Assembly (NCBI RefSeq): GCF_900187015.1
Contig: NZ_LT906479.1
Span: 3,348,001-3,412,000 of the forward strand
Length of the DNA: 64,000 bases
Reading direction: 5' to 3'
Source of the DNA: Serratia ficaria
GTDB lineage: Bacteria; Pseudomonadota; Gammaproteobacteria; Enterobacterales; Enterobacteriaceae
Positions 23,913 through 34,032 of this stretch are shown here, one piece after another. Within the stretch, counting starts at the first letter, position 1. The number at the start of each line of letters is the position of its first letter. The translations under genes and the position numbers were made by a program. The notes beneath the pieces are model-generated. The model saw nothing but the letters and a program-made list of their open reading frames with translations, made no database searches and was not told the DNA's origin.

Positions 23913-24977
23913 TTGAAGACAATCTTAAAAACCCTGGCCATCTGCGTAATGGCGGGTGGCCTGGTAGCTCAGTCGGTATACGCCGAGCCGCTGGTCATTC
24001 AGGAACAAGGAAGCTTTTCTGCTGGTGGCACTATCATCATCGCACCAGGAACATTTGACGCGAAAAAGCCGCTGGATTCTGCTGGCCAAACCTATCATGG
24101 CGATCATGCCTCAGTGTTCTACCAGATTCCGGAGAATCCGCATAAATACCCTATCGTCATGCTGCACGGCGCAGGTCAGTTCTCCCGTACCTGGGAAAGC
24201 ACCCCGGATGGTCGTGAAGGGTTCCAGAACATATTCCTGCGTCGTGGATTCTCAACCTATCTTGTCGATCAGCCACGCCGAGGCAGCGCCGGGCGCACGA
24301 CTGTAGAAGGTATTGTTTCGCCTAAACCGGATGAACAGATGTGGTTCAACCAGTTCCGCGTTGGCGTGTGGCCAGAGTATTTTAAGGGCGTTCAGTTCTC
24401 TCACGACAAAGAAGCACTGAATCAGTATTTCCGTCAGATGACCCCGAATACCGGGCCGTTTGATATCAACGTCATCTCTGATGCAATGTCCGCCGTAGTG
24501 GACAAATCCGGCCCTGCTATCCTCTTCACCCACTCTCAGGGTGGCGGACCAGGCTGGTATACGGCGATGAAAAACGACAAGGTCAAAGCCATTGTCGCCT
24601 TCGAGCCTGGCAGCAGCTTTGTCTTCCCGGAAAAAGAACTCCCTGCCCCTATGCCAAGCGCGTTCGACACGCTGAAGGGTGAGCCGGTGCCGATGGAGCA
24701 GTTTATGGCTCTGACCAAAATCCCGATTCTGATTATTTACGGCGATAACATACCAGATAAGCCTGTCGCCATGCCCGCGCAGGACAGCTGGCGCGTACGT
24801 CTGGCGATGGCTCGCGAGTGGCGTGACGTGGTGAACAAGCATGGCGGGGATGTGACGGTGACGCATCTGCCTGAAGTGGGAATTAAAGGGAATACCCACT
24901 TCCCGTTCTCTGATTTAAATAATGTGCAGATTGCTGATTTGGTGAGTCAGTTCCTGAAGGAAAAAGATCTGCAGTAG
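23913..24977 (+). CDS. exported alpha/beta hydrolase (esterase-like), TTG start
   Basis: This 354-residue protein has a Sec signal peptide (ILKTLAICVMAGGLVAQSVYA, then EPLVIQ). The hydrolase fold shows YPIVMLHGAGQFSRTW (oxyanion His-Gly), nucleophile elbow FTHSQGGGPGW with Ser, and a likely catalytic His in GNTHFPFSD. The only start consistent with the signal peptide is TTG at 23913, preceded by AGAGGA at normal spacing. A 107-bp gap after the flavodoxin gene may hold its own promoter. The substrate is unknown. Confidence 0.87.
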   Translation: MKTILKTLAICVMAGGLVAQSVYAEPLVIQEQGSFSAGGTIIIAPGTFDAKKPLDSAGQTYHGDHASVFYQIPENPHKYPIVMLHGAGQFSRTWESTPDGREGFQNIFLRRGFSTYLVDQPRRGSAGRTTVEGIVSPKPDEQMWFNQFRVGVWPEYFKGVQFSHDKEALNQYFRQMTPNTGPFDINVISDAMSAVVDKSGPAILFTHSQGGGPGWYTAMKNDKVKAIVAFEPGSSFVFPEKELPAPMPSAFDTLKGEPVPMEQFMALTKIPILIIYGDNIPDKPVAMPAQDSWRVRLAMAREWRDVVNKHGGDVTVTHLPEVGIKGNTHFPFSDLNNVQIADLVSQFLKEKDLQ

Positions 24978-24991
24978 GATGAATTAATCGC

Positions 24992-25013
24992 GAGCCTTCA
25001 TTATTGAAGGCTC
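24992..25013 (+). terminator. hairpin after the exported-hydrolase gene
   Basis: A perfect 9-bp stem (GAGCCTTCA with TGAAGGCTC) has a TTAT loop, 15 bp past the stop. No T-run follows, so it may act as a transcript end stabiliser and not a classic terminator. Confidence 0.5.
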
Positions 25014-25160
25014 AACACATACATAAGCCTTATAAATAATACAGTGGCTTAATCCTGACGGAAAAGTGACGGTCCGCCTTGCCACACAGCAGACCGTCAG
25101 CCCAACAATTAATGAGTGAATTTAATAAACCCTAGCTAATTACCCCATCTAATCGAATAA

Positions 25161-28042
<2,882 letters not shown>

Positions 28043-28141
28043 TGTTCATAGACACAATCATTTTAGCCCCATTACTGACAATAATGATAATTGATATTCT
28101 GGCCGTATCGGGAATAAGTCTGAATTATCATAAGGTTTATC

Positions 28142-28927
28142 ATGAAAATACTCGTTGCAGGGGCAACAGGAAGTATTGGTCTTCATGTCGTGAACACCGC
28201 TATTGAAATGGGCCATTACCCCGTGGCGCTGGTCAGAAATCGGCGCAAAGTAAAATTGCTTCCTCGTGGAACAGATGTTTTCTACGGCGATGTTTCAATG
28301 CCTGAAACACTCACCGATTTGCCGAAAGATATTGATGCCATGATCTTCACTCTCGGTTCCGATGGACAGGGTCGTATTGGTGCCAGAGCGATAGATTACG
28401 GTGGTGTGCGTAACATTTTGCGAACGTTCAAGGATACGCCTGTTCGCATCGGCTTAATGACCACGATTGGCGTAACTGAACGGCTCAGCACCTGGAATCA
28501 ACGCACTGAGGTTCATGACTGGAAAAGACGTGCCGAACGTCTGGTCAGGGCGAGTGGTCACCCCTATACCATCGTCAGGCCCGGCTGGTTTGATTACAAC
28601 AATGATGATGAGCACAGAATCGTTATGCTCCAGGGGAATCGACGCCATGCAGGAACGCCAGAAGATGGTGTTATATCCAGAAAACAAATCGCTCAAGTGC
28701 TGGTCAGTGCGTTGAGTAACGGTGCAGCAACAAATAAAACGTTCGAGCTGGTGGCTATACCAGGAGAAGCGCAGCAGGATCTTACTCCGCTGTTTGCTGG
28801 CCTGCAGACTGATAATCCTGAAAAAAATGATGGAGTTCTAGATATAGAAAATATGCCTCTGCATGAAGAACCTGAGTGCATTATTAACGAGCTGAACCTG
28901 TTTTCAAAACAAGTAAAATCAATCTAA
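28142..28927 (+). CDS. NAD(P)-binding protein (NmrA/atypical SDR)
   Basis: This 261-residue atypical SDR has the Rossmann motif VAGATGSIGLHVV at residues 5-17, then VRNRRKVKLLPRG for the cofactor phosphate, and IVRPGWFDYN in the active-site region. No YxxxK catalytic pair is evident, as usual for NmrA/HSCARG-like members, which can be redox sensors or quinone reductases. It is divergent from the LysR gene, which may control it. Confidence 0.85.
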   Translation: MKILVAGATGSIGLHVVNTAIEMGHYPVALVRNRRKVKLLPRGTDVFYGDVSMPETLTDLPKDIDAMIFTLGSDGQGRIGARAIDYGGVRNILRTFKDTPVRIGLMTTIGVTERLSTWNQRTEVHDWKRRAERLVRASGHPYTIVRPGWFDYNNDDEHRIVMLQGNRRHAGTPEDGVISRKQIAQVLVSALSNGAATNKTFELVAIPGEAQQDLTPLFAGLQTDNPEKNDGVLDIENMPLHEEPECIINELNLFSKQVKSI

Positions 28928-28961
28928 CACCTTTGACAATTTGGTCAAAGAGAAGTCGGTC

Positions 28962-29117
28962 TTATGACAGTTTGGATCCGGCCTTTACTCGAAGTATGGT
29001 TTGCCGGGTAGTGCTAAATTCTCGGGCAATAGAGCTGATGCTTAAGCCTAAATTAATACGCTCAATAACGACCTGTTTTGTTCTTCGTTCAGTGAACCAG
29101 ATTAATGAGCACAACTG
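28962..29117 (-). pseudogene. remnant of a recombinase/transposase-type HTH
   Basis: On the minus strand an open frame of about 50 codons without a start ends at the stop 28962-28964. It encodes [20 protein letters not shown] followed by [13 protein letters not shown]. This looks like the C-terminal helix-turn-helix of a serine recombinase or an IS transposase. Nothing else of such a gene is present. It lies near the right end of the island and could be the last trace of its mobility genes. Confidence 0.5.
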
Positions 29118-29377
29118 AAATTAGACATGCCCGCTTCTGGCTCTCAGCCGACAGTTAAACCTCTTTGCACACAGTTTCACATAGGATAAACACCTTCGAC
29201 GTTACCTCTAATTACGTTTCATTTTCAGAGAGTAAAATAGTAATGTTCACTCATGCTGCGGAACGCTCATACCAGAATTTATGGAACCCGCAACTATTGG
29301 TGGTCATTCTGGTGGTCCTGACAGGAAGGGAATTCAGGTTTGGATTACTTATTAGCCAGTTACTGGCAAAGGCGATC
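29118..29377. other. gene-free right end of the island
   Basis: About 260 bp hold no recognisable gene. TGGTGGTC occurs at 29298-29305 and 29310-29317, a 12-bp-spaced direct repeat about 60 bp inside the right att copy. Such repeats resemble integrase arm-type sites. No intact integrase reading frame was found. Confidence 0.5.
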
Positions 29378-29410
29378 CCAGTCAGAGGAGCCATATTAAA
29401 GAAGCCCGCT
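29378..29410 (+). repeat. right 33-bp direct repeat (att site) of genomic island
   Basis: This is an exact copy of 15452-15484: the last 16 nt of tRNA-Asn including CCA, the spacer and the first half of its terminator stem. It has no tRNA body upstream, as expected for the displaced 3' end after integration. Confidence 0.9.
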
Positions 29411-29434
29411 TAAGGAAACTTAAGCGGGCTTTTT
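29403..29434 (+). terminator. terminator at the right end of the island
   Basis: A 12-bp stem AGCCCGCTTAAG/CTTAAGCGGGCT has a GAAA loop and is followed by TTTT. It is the partner of the tRNA-Asn terminator at 15477, with paired base changes that keep the stem intact. Confidence 0.85.
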
Positions 29435-29474
29435 GCTGAAGAACCTTTCTGCTCCATCCCCTGCGGTTAATCTC

Positions 29475-30365
29475 TCAACCCGGCCCCTCGCTCCCAGCCG
29501 CCAGCAGCGGTACCAGCACCTCGCTGACGGGGGTGGGGATACCCAGTAACCGACCATAACGCCGTATCACGCCATTGCGGATATCCCACTCCAGCGGGCG
29601 GTTGGCCTGGCGGTCGGCAAGTATTGAAGTGCCTAAATCCGCAGGGGCACGATGAAAACCGTCAACGATCTCCTGCGGAACGTTATCGCTCAGCTGCGCC
29701 CCACTGGCACGCGCTACGCTCAAACACTCGCGCAGGTAAGCCAAAGCCAGTTCAGTGATATCTCCCCGCGAGAACATGCCGGCGCGGCGATTGGCCAGCA
29801 CCATCAGACCGGCGACCGCGTTCTGCAGCAGCTTGCGCCATGCGATGGAGATAAAATCGGCTGCCAGCTCAACCGCGCAGCCCGTGCCGCTGAACACCTC
29901 CGCTATCCGTTTTGCCTGCGGCGTATCGGGCAGCGTAAGGCGCGGTGCGGCGCGCAGCCAGACGGATGCATCCGGCTCGCGCTGCGCCGGGAACCACACT
30001 ACCGCAGGCAGCACCTTTGCGCCGTTGACGTAGGGCTCCAGCAGGGTTTCCTGCTCTACGCCATTTTGCAACGCACATACCAGGGTGTTTTCATCGCACA
30101 GCGCGGCCAACCAGTTGGCGCTGTCGGCAATTTGGGTGGTTTTCACCGCGACGAACACCAGATCGAACGGGTGGCCGACCGTCGCCGGATCGCTCAATAC
30201 CGGGCCCGGCACTACGATTTCCCGCTTATCGCGACGCAAAATCAGCTGCGCATGCGCGGTTCGCCCGCACAGGACCGGCGTTCGCTCAACTTCATGCAGC
30301 GCCGCGGCGATGGTGGTGCCGATAGCGCCCGGACCAATAAGAGCCAGCGTGGGATGCTCAGACAT
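29475..30365 (-). CDS. ketopantoate reductase family protein (PanE/ApbA-like)
   Basis: This 296-residue NADPH-dependent 2-dehydropantoate 2-reductase family member has GPGAIGTTIAAAL at the N terminus, VFVAVKTTQ and LQNGVEQE in the cofactor domain, and catalytic Lys in AWRKLLQNAVAG. The C-terminal helical domain ends with a conserved Glu in LEWDIRNGVIRRYG. ATG at 30365 follows AGGAG. It lies 20 bp after the EamA transporter gene, in an operon with it. A housekeeping panE elsewhere is likely, so this copy may reduce another 2-keto acid. Confidence 0.87.
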   Translation of the reverse strand: MSEHPTLALIGPGAIGTTIAAALHEVERTPVLCGRTAHAQLILRRDKREIVVPGPVLSDPATVGHPFDLVFVAVKTTQIADSANWLAALCDENTLVCALQNGVEQETLLEPYVNGAKVLPAVVWFPAQREPDASVWLRAAPRLTLPDTPQAKRIAEVFSGTGCAVELAADFISIAWRKLLQNAVAGLMVLANRRAGMFSRGDITELALAYLRECLSVARASGAQLSDNVPQEIVDGFHRAPADLGTSILADRQANRPLEWDIRNGVIRRYGRLLGIPTPVSEVLVPLLAAGSEGPG

Positions 30366-30385
30366 CGGGTGTTCTCCTGATTCGA

Positions 30386-31213
30386 TTAGCCCATCATCAG
30401 CGTGCCGGCGGCAATCACCGCGCACGCCAGCATTTTTCTCGGCGTTAACCTTTCGCCGAGAAACAGATAACCCAGCGCGGCGGCGAACAGCACGCTGGTT
30501 TCGCGCAGCGCCGAGACGGCGCCCATTGGCGCGGCCGTCATGGCATAAATGATGCTGCCGTAAGCGACCAGCGAAACCAGACCGCCAACCGCCGCATGGA
30601 GCACGCCGGGCCGCCGGCGCAGTAAACTTTTACTGTCGCGCAGCGCGATATAAAGCGCCGTCATCAGCCCGCCCCATAATGCGCCCATCCACAGGGTATA
30701 AGAGAGCGCATTGCCGGAAACCCGCACCCCGATACCGTCCACCACGCTATACGCGGCGATAAAAACGCCCGTTGCCAGGGCGTATTGCAGGCCCGGCGTC
30801 GCCAGCCGCCCCCCTTTCACGGCCAGCAGCAAAATACCCGCGGACACCAGCGTGATGCCGCCAAGGGTGCTGAATTCAATTTTTTCTCCGGCGAATATTG
30901 CCGCCGCGCAGGTCACCATCAGCGGCGAAGAACCGCGCGCAATCGGGTAGCTTTGCCCTAGCTCCCCCCACTGATAACTGCGTACCAGACACAGGTTATA
31001 GCCGACATGCAGCAGGGCCGAAAGCAGCGCGTACGGCCAGCTGGCGCGGGCGGGCAGCGGCAGAAACAGCGCGGCGGCGGCGCAGGCAAGCGCGATCGTC
31101 AGACACATCATGGTCATCGACCACAATCGGTCAGCGCCGCCGCGCAATAAGGTGTTCCAGCCGGCATGCAGCAGGGCGGCGAATAAGGTAAGCAAAACAA
31201 TGTGTCCAGGCAT
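30386..31213 (-). CDS. EamA/DMT family transporter
   Basis: This 275-residue inner-membrane carrier has about ten hydrophobic segments in two EamA repeats (residues 1-130 and 140-275), with the typical GERLTPRKMLACAVIAAGTLMM end. Members export amino acids or metabolites. It is co-transcribed with the PanE-like gene. A candidate operator for the upstream LysR protein lies 57-72 bp before the start. Confidence 0.88.
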   Translation of the reverse strand: MPGHIVLLTLFAALLHAGWNTLLRGGADRLWSMTMMCLTIALACAAAALFLPLPARASWPYALLSALLHVGYNLCLVRSYQWGELGQSYPIARGSSPLMVTCAAAIFAGEKIEFSTLGGITLVSAGILLLAVKGGRLATPGLQYALATGVFIAAYSVVDGIGVRVSGNALSYTLWMGALWGGLMTALYIALRDSKSLLRRRPGVLHAAVGGLVSLVAYGSIIYAMTAAPMGAVSALRETSVLFAAALGYLFLGERLTPRKMLACAVIAAGTLMMG

Positions 31214-31269
31214 GCGCCGATACTAAACGGCAGCCGCCCGGATTGACAGTGAAGTGTCGTCATTGCGGC

Positions 31270-31285
31270 ATGAGCAAATACTCAT
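31270..31285. promoter_or_regulatory. candidate LysR operator at the EamA promoter
   Basis: ATGAG-CAAATA-CTCAT, a 5-bp dyad with 6-bp spacer extended by G/C at the ends, lies in the 75-bp gap between the LysR stop and the EamA start. An equivalent dyad with identical arms and spacing lies before the LysR gene at 32210. Confidence 0.6.
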
Positions 31286-31288
31286 GCT

Positions 31289-32197
31289 TTAACGGTAGCT
31301 GAGCTGCGCCTGCTGTGACTCTGCCTGCAACCAGCGGCGGAATGCGGTGATGTGCGGCTGCGTTTCGATGCCTTTCGGGCAGACGAAATAATAGGCGGCC
31401 GGGGAAGGAAAAGGCACGTCAAACAGCCGCACCAGGCTGCCGTCGCCGATCTCTTTTTCCACGTGTCCGCTGCGCGCCAACGCAATGCCCTGCCCCAGTA
31501 ACGCGGCTTCAATCGTCATGTTTGTGTCGGCGAAGCGTACGCTTTCGTGCAACACATCGGTATTTATGCCGATCAGCTTAAACCAGACGTCCCATTTCGG
31601 CACCAAATCGGCGCCGTCACGCGTCAGCAGCGGATAGCGCAGCAGCTCGGCGGGTTCGGAGGGGGTGCCGAAGCGCCGCAATAACGCCGGGCTGGCAACC
31701 GGAAATAGCTGTTCGCGAAACATAAACTCGGTGTGCAGCGCGGGATAATGGCCGTGGCCAAAACGGATCGCCACATCGGAGTCTGTGCTGGCGAAGTTAA
31801 TGGCCGTGTCGGTGCTTTCCAGCGTCACCAGAATCTCCGGGTGCAAACGCGCCAAGCCGGGCAGGCGCGGCAGCAGCCACTTTAGCGCGAAAGAATAGGT
31901 GGTGTTAACGCGCAATCGCACCCGACCTTTTTGCTCGCGAAGGTCGGCCAACGTGGTTTCCAACTTGCTAAAGAATTCGCGCACCAGGGGGGCGAGCGCG
32001 GCGCCTGCGGGCGTCAGGCTGAGGGTTTTACCGCGCTCAAAAAGCTGCAGGCCCCAGATTTCCTCCAGATTTTTCAACTGGTGGCTGACCGCGCTTTGCG
32101 TAATGAAAAGCTCTGCGGCGGCGGAGGTAAAGGTGGTGTGGCGAGTGGCGACTTCAAAAGTGCGCAGCGTGGCTGTTGGGGGGAGATCGCGCATCAT
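31289..32197 (-). CDS. LysR family transcriptional regulator, GcvA-like
   Basis: This 302-residue regulator of the GcvA/AmpR-type branch starts MMRDLPPTATLRTFEVATRH, with helix-turn-helix FTSAAAELFITQSAVSHQLKNLEE, then LFERGKTLSLTPAG. The effector domain has VRLRVNTTYSFALKWLLPRL and DVAIRFGHGHYP. It lies 75 bp upstream of the EamA-PanE operon on the same strand. Matching dyads before its own gene and before that operon suggest autoregulation plus control of the transporter. Confidence 0.9.
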   Translation of the reverse strand: MMRDLPPTATLRTFEVATRHTTFTSAAAELFITQSAVSHQLKNLEEIWGLQLFERGKTLSLTPAGAALAPLVREFFSKLETTLADLREQKGRVRLRVNTTYSFALKWLLPRLPGLARLHPEILVTLESTDTAINFASTDSDVAIRFGHGHYPALHTEFMFREQLFPVASPALLRRFGTPSEPAELLRYPLLTRDGADLVPKWDVWFKLIGINTDVLHESVRFADTNMTIEAALLGQGIALARSGHVEKEIGDGSLVRLFDVPFPSPAAYYFVCPKGIETQPHITAFRRWLQAESQQAQLSYR

Positions 32198-32209
32198 TCG
32201 TTCCTGTCA

Positions 32210-32225
32210 ATGAGCTTATGCTCAT
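32210..32225. promoter_or_regulatory. candidate LysR operator at its own promoter
   Basis: ATGAG-CTTATG-CTCAT (the outer six bases pair on each side) ends 13 bp upstream of the LysR start. Its arms and spacer length match the dyad at 31270. Confidence 0.6.
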
Positions 32226-32349
32226 AACACCCTATGCCGGAAGCGCGGAAAAAGATAGCAGTAAACCTTGAGCGTGTTGCAAGCCATTACGCCTTAACGA
32301 AGGCGTAATGGCTCCTGATAGGGCTGGCTGGCCTGCCCTATTGAAACCG

Positions 32350-32520
32350 TCAGCACAGGCCACTGCGCGCCGGCGATGTCCCGTTGGAGAAAATCGCCTG
32401 GCGCAGCAGCACGATTTCCTTGGCCAGATCGTGGCACAACATGGCGGTCATCGCGTGAGACCGTGCTTCACCGGCATTAATCAACGGTTCCATTACCGTT
32501 TCTTCCCGTTCGTTCGACAT
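32350..32520 (-). pseudogene. internally deleted lactose/cellobiose PTS IIA relic
   Basis: A 56-codon frame reads MSNEREETVMEPLINAGEAR, then SHAMTAMLCHDLAKEIVLLR. The first part matches the N terminus of lac-type IIA proteins and the second matches their last helix (compare HLMNAILARELIAEMVELYQ in the intact IIA at 37786). About 50 central residues are missing, including the phosphorylated His of the VHAQDH motif. The junction stays in frame and is followed by an unrelated tail to a stop. It lies upstream of, and opposite to, the PTS operon that lacks a IIA gene. The product, if made, cannot carry out phosphotransfer. Confidence 0.75.
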
Positions 32521-32530
32521 AGCCCACTCA

Positions 32531-32542
32531 TTGGTATGCCAA
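32531..32542. promoter_or_regulatory. UxuR-like operator, box 1
   Basis: TTGGTATGCCAA closely resembles the core of the UxuR/ExuR box (TTGGTATACCAA). An identical box lies at 32626 and a perfect related palindrome between them. The GntR regulator downstream of this PTS operon is UxuR-like. Confidence 0.6.
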
Positions 32543-32558
32543 AAATAGCTTTTTTATC

Positions 32559-32576
32559 ATATTGGAATTCCAATAT
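32559..32576. promoter_or_regulatory. 18-bp perfect palindrome, related operator
   Basis: ATATTGGAATTCCAATAT is perfectly self-complementary and shares the TTGG/CCAA arms of the two flanking boxes. It lies between the IIA relic and the PTS IIC gene. Confidence 0.55.
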
Positions 32577-32625
32577 CGGCTTGTGAGAATGCGATCACAG
32601 AAAAATAATTCGATTGGCCTATTTT

Positions 32626-32637
32626 TTGGTATGCCAA
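32626..32637. promoter_or_regulatory. UxuR-like operator, box 2
   Basis: TTGGTATGCCAA, identical to box 1, ends 65 bp upstream of the PTS IIC start codon, a repressor-compatible place. Confidence 0.6.
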
Positions 32638-32701
32638 ATCGCGAAACGGCGGTACGCGAATCGGTCGTCTGAGCAAGCACAACACAACAAGAGGTGGTGT
32701 C

Positions 32702-34024
32702 ATGTCATTTCGGGACCGGCTAATAGACTCTCTGGGAGCCTTCGCCAATACGTTCAACAGTTACAGATACATTATGGCCATCAAGGCGTCGTTCATCACG
32801 TTGATGCCGGTGATCATCGTCGGCGCGTTTTCGGTGCTGATCTCCAATATGGTGATGGATCCCAAGAATGGCCTGGCGAGCTTCGCCATGTTTTCGTTCC
32901 TTGCGGACCTGAAGCCGATCATGAGCAGCATCAACTACGCCACGTTGAGCTTTCTCAACATTGGCGCGGTATTCCTGATCGGCATCGAATTGGGCAAGAT
33001 TAACGGCTCGCGATCGTTGTTCCCCGGCCTGCTGGCGGTGATCTGTTTTATTTCGGTCACGCCGACCACCGTTGAACTGATGGTCAACAACCAGATGCAG
33101 CTGGTGAAAGACGTGTTGGCAAAACAGTTTTCGGATACCCGCAGCCTGTTCCTCGGCATGTTTATCGCCATTTTGTCGGTGGAGATCTATTCCAAACTGG
33201 AAACGCTCGACCGGCTAAAAATCAAAATGCCGGAAAGCGTTCCGCCCAACGTGTCCGCGTCTTTTTCGGCGCTGATCCCGGCGATCATCACCGTGGTGGC
33301 AATCGCAACCTTCGGTTTTGTCTTCCACCGCCTCACCGGCATTTATCTGTATGACGCGGTATACCAGGTGGTGCAGCAGCCGCTGGAAACGGTGGTGCAA
33401 AGCCTGCCGGGCATCCTGATCCTGATGTTCGTGGCGCAGCTGTTCTGGGTCATCGGCATTCACGGCAATCAGATGGTAAAACCGATCCGCGAGCCGTTGC
33501 TGCTGGGGGCCATCATGGTCAATATGACTGCCTTTGAGCAGGGCAAGGACATCCCCAACATCATCACCATGCCATTCTGGGATGTCTATATGAGCATCGG
33601 CGGATCCGGCATCACGCTGGGGCTGCTGTTTGCGGTGATGATCGCCACCAAGCGCAAGGAGATGCGGGAAATCGGCAAGCTGTCGCTCGGGCCGAGCTTC
33701 TTCAACATCAACGAACCGGTAATCTTCGGCATGCCGATCATGCTCAACCCTATTCTGGCGATCCCGTTCATCATCACGCCGCTGATTACCGGCACCATCG
33801 GTTATTTCGCCACCAGCATCGGTTTTGCCGGCAAAGCGGTGGTGATGGTGCCGTGGACGACGCCGCCGATCATCAACGCCTGGCTATCGACCGCCGGTTC
33901 GATGGGCGCGGTAATCACCCAGCTGATTTGCATCGTGGTCGCCACGCTGATTTACCTGCCGTTCGTCAAAGTCGCCGCACGCCGTGCCGCACAGGCCGAA
34001 CAACCCGTTATACAGAATGCATGA
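32702..34024 (+). CDS. PTS transporter IIC component, cellobiose/lactose family
   Basis: This 440-residue inner-membrane sugar-translocating subunit is of the Lac/CelB (EIIC-Lac) family. Family motifs visible are IKASFITLMPVIIVGAF near the start, LFWVIGIHGNQM, PSFFNINEPVIFGMPIMLNP and VPWTTPPI near the end. AAGAGGTGG precedes the ATG. It overlaps the start region of the GH1 gene and is followed by IIB, but no IIA gene is in the operon. The probable substrate is a beta-glucoside or cellobiose-like disaccharide. Confidence 0.93.
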   Translation: MSFRDRLIDSLGAFANTFNSYRYIMAIKASFITLMPVIIVGAFSVLISNMVMDPKNGLASFAMFSFLADLKPIMSSINYATLSFLNIGAVFLIGIELGKINGSRSLFPGLLAVICFISVTPTTVELMVNNQMQLVKDVLAKQFSDTRSLFLGMFIAILSVEIYSKLETLDRLKIKMPESVPPNVSASFSALIPAIITVVAIATFGFVFHRLTGIYLYDAVYQVVQQPLETVVQSLPGILILMFVAQLFWVIGIHGNQMVKPIREPLLLGAIMVNMTAFEQGKDIPNIITMPFWDVYMSIGGSGITLGLLFAVMIATKRKEMREIGKLSLGPSFFNINEPVIFGMPIMLNPILAIPFIITPLITGTIGYFATSIGFAGKAVVMVPWTTPPIINAWLSTAGSMGAVITQLICIVVATLIYLPFVKVAARRAAQAEQPVIQNA

Positions 34025-34032
34025 GGTCAGCA

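Noticed and set aside
25054..25101. TGACGG repeats and CCGTCAG before the DkgA-type gene as a third copy of the three-box operator
   Set aside because: Box order and spacing do not match the 28-bp element; it may be a simple hairpin.
29165..29413. Open frame running across the right att copy
   Set aside because: It spans the tRNA-derived repeat and terminator, lacks a ribosome-binding site and has no family features.
32582..32600. CRP-like TGTGA...TCACA before PTS operon 1
   Set aside because: The half sites are 8 bp apart and not the required 6, so it is not a standard CRP site.
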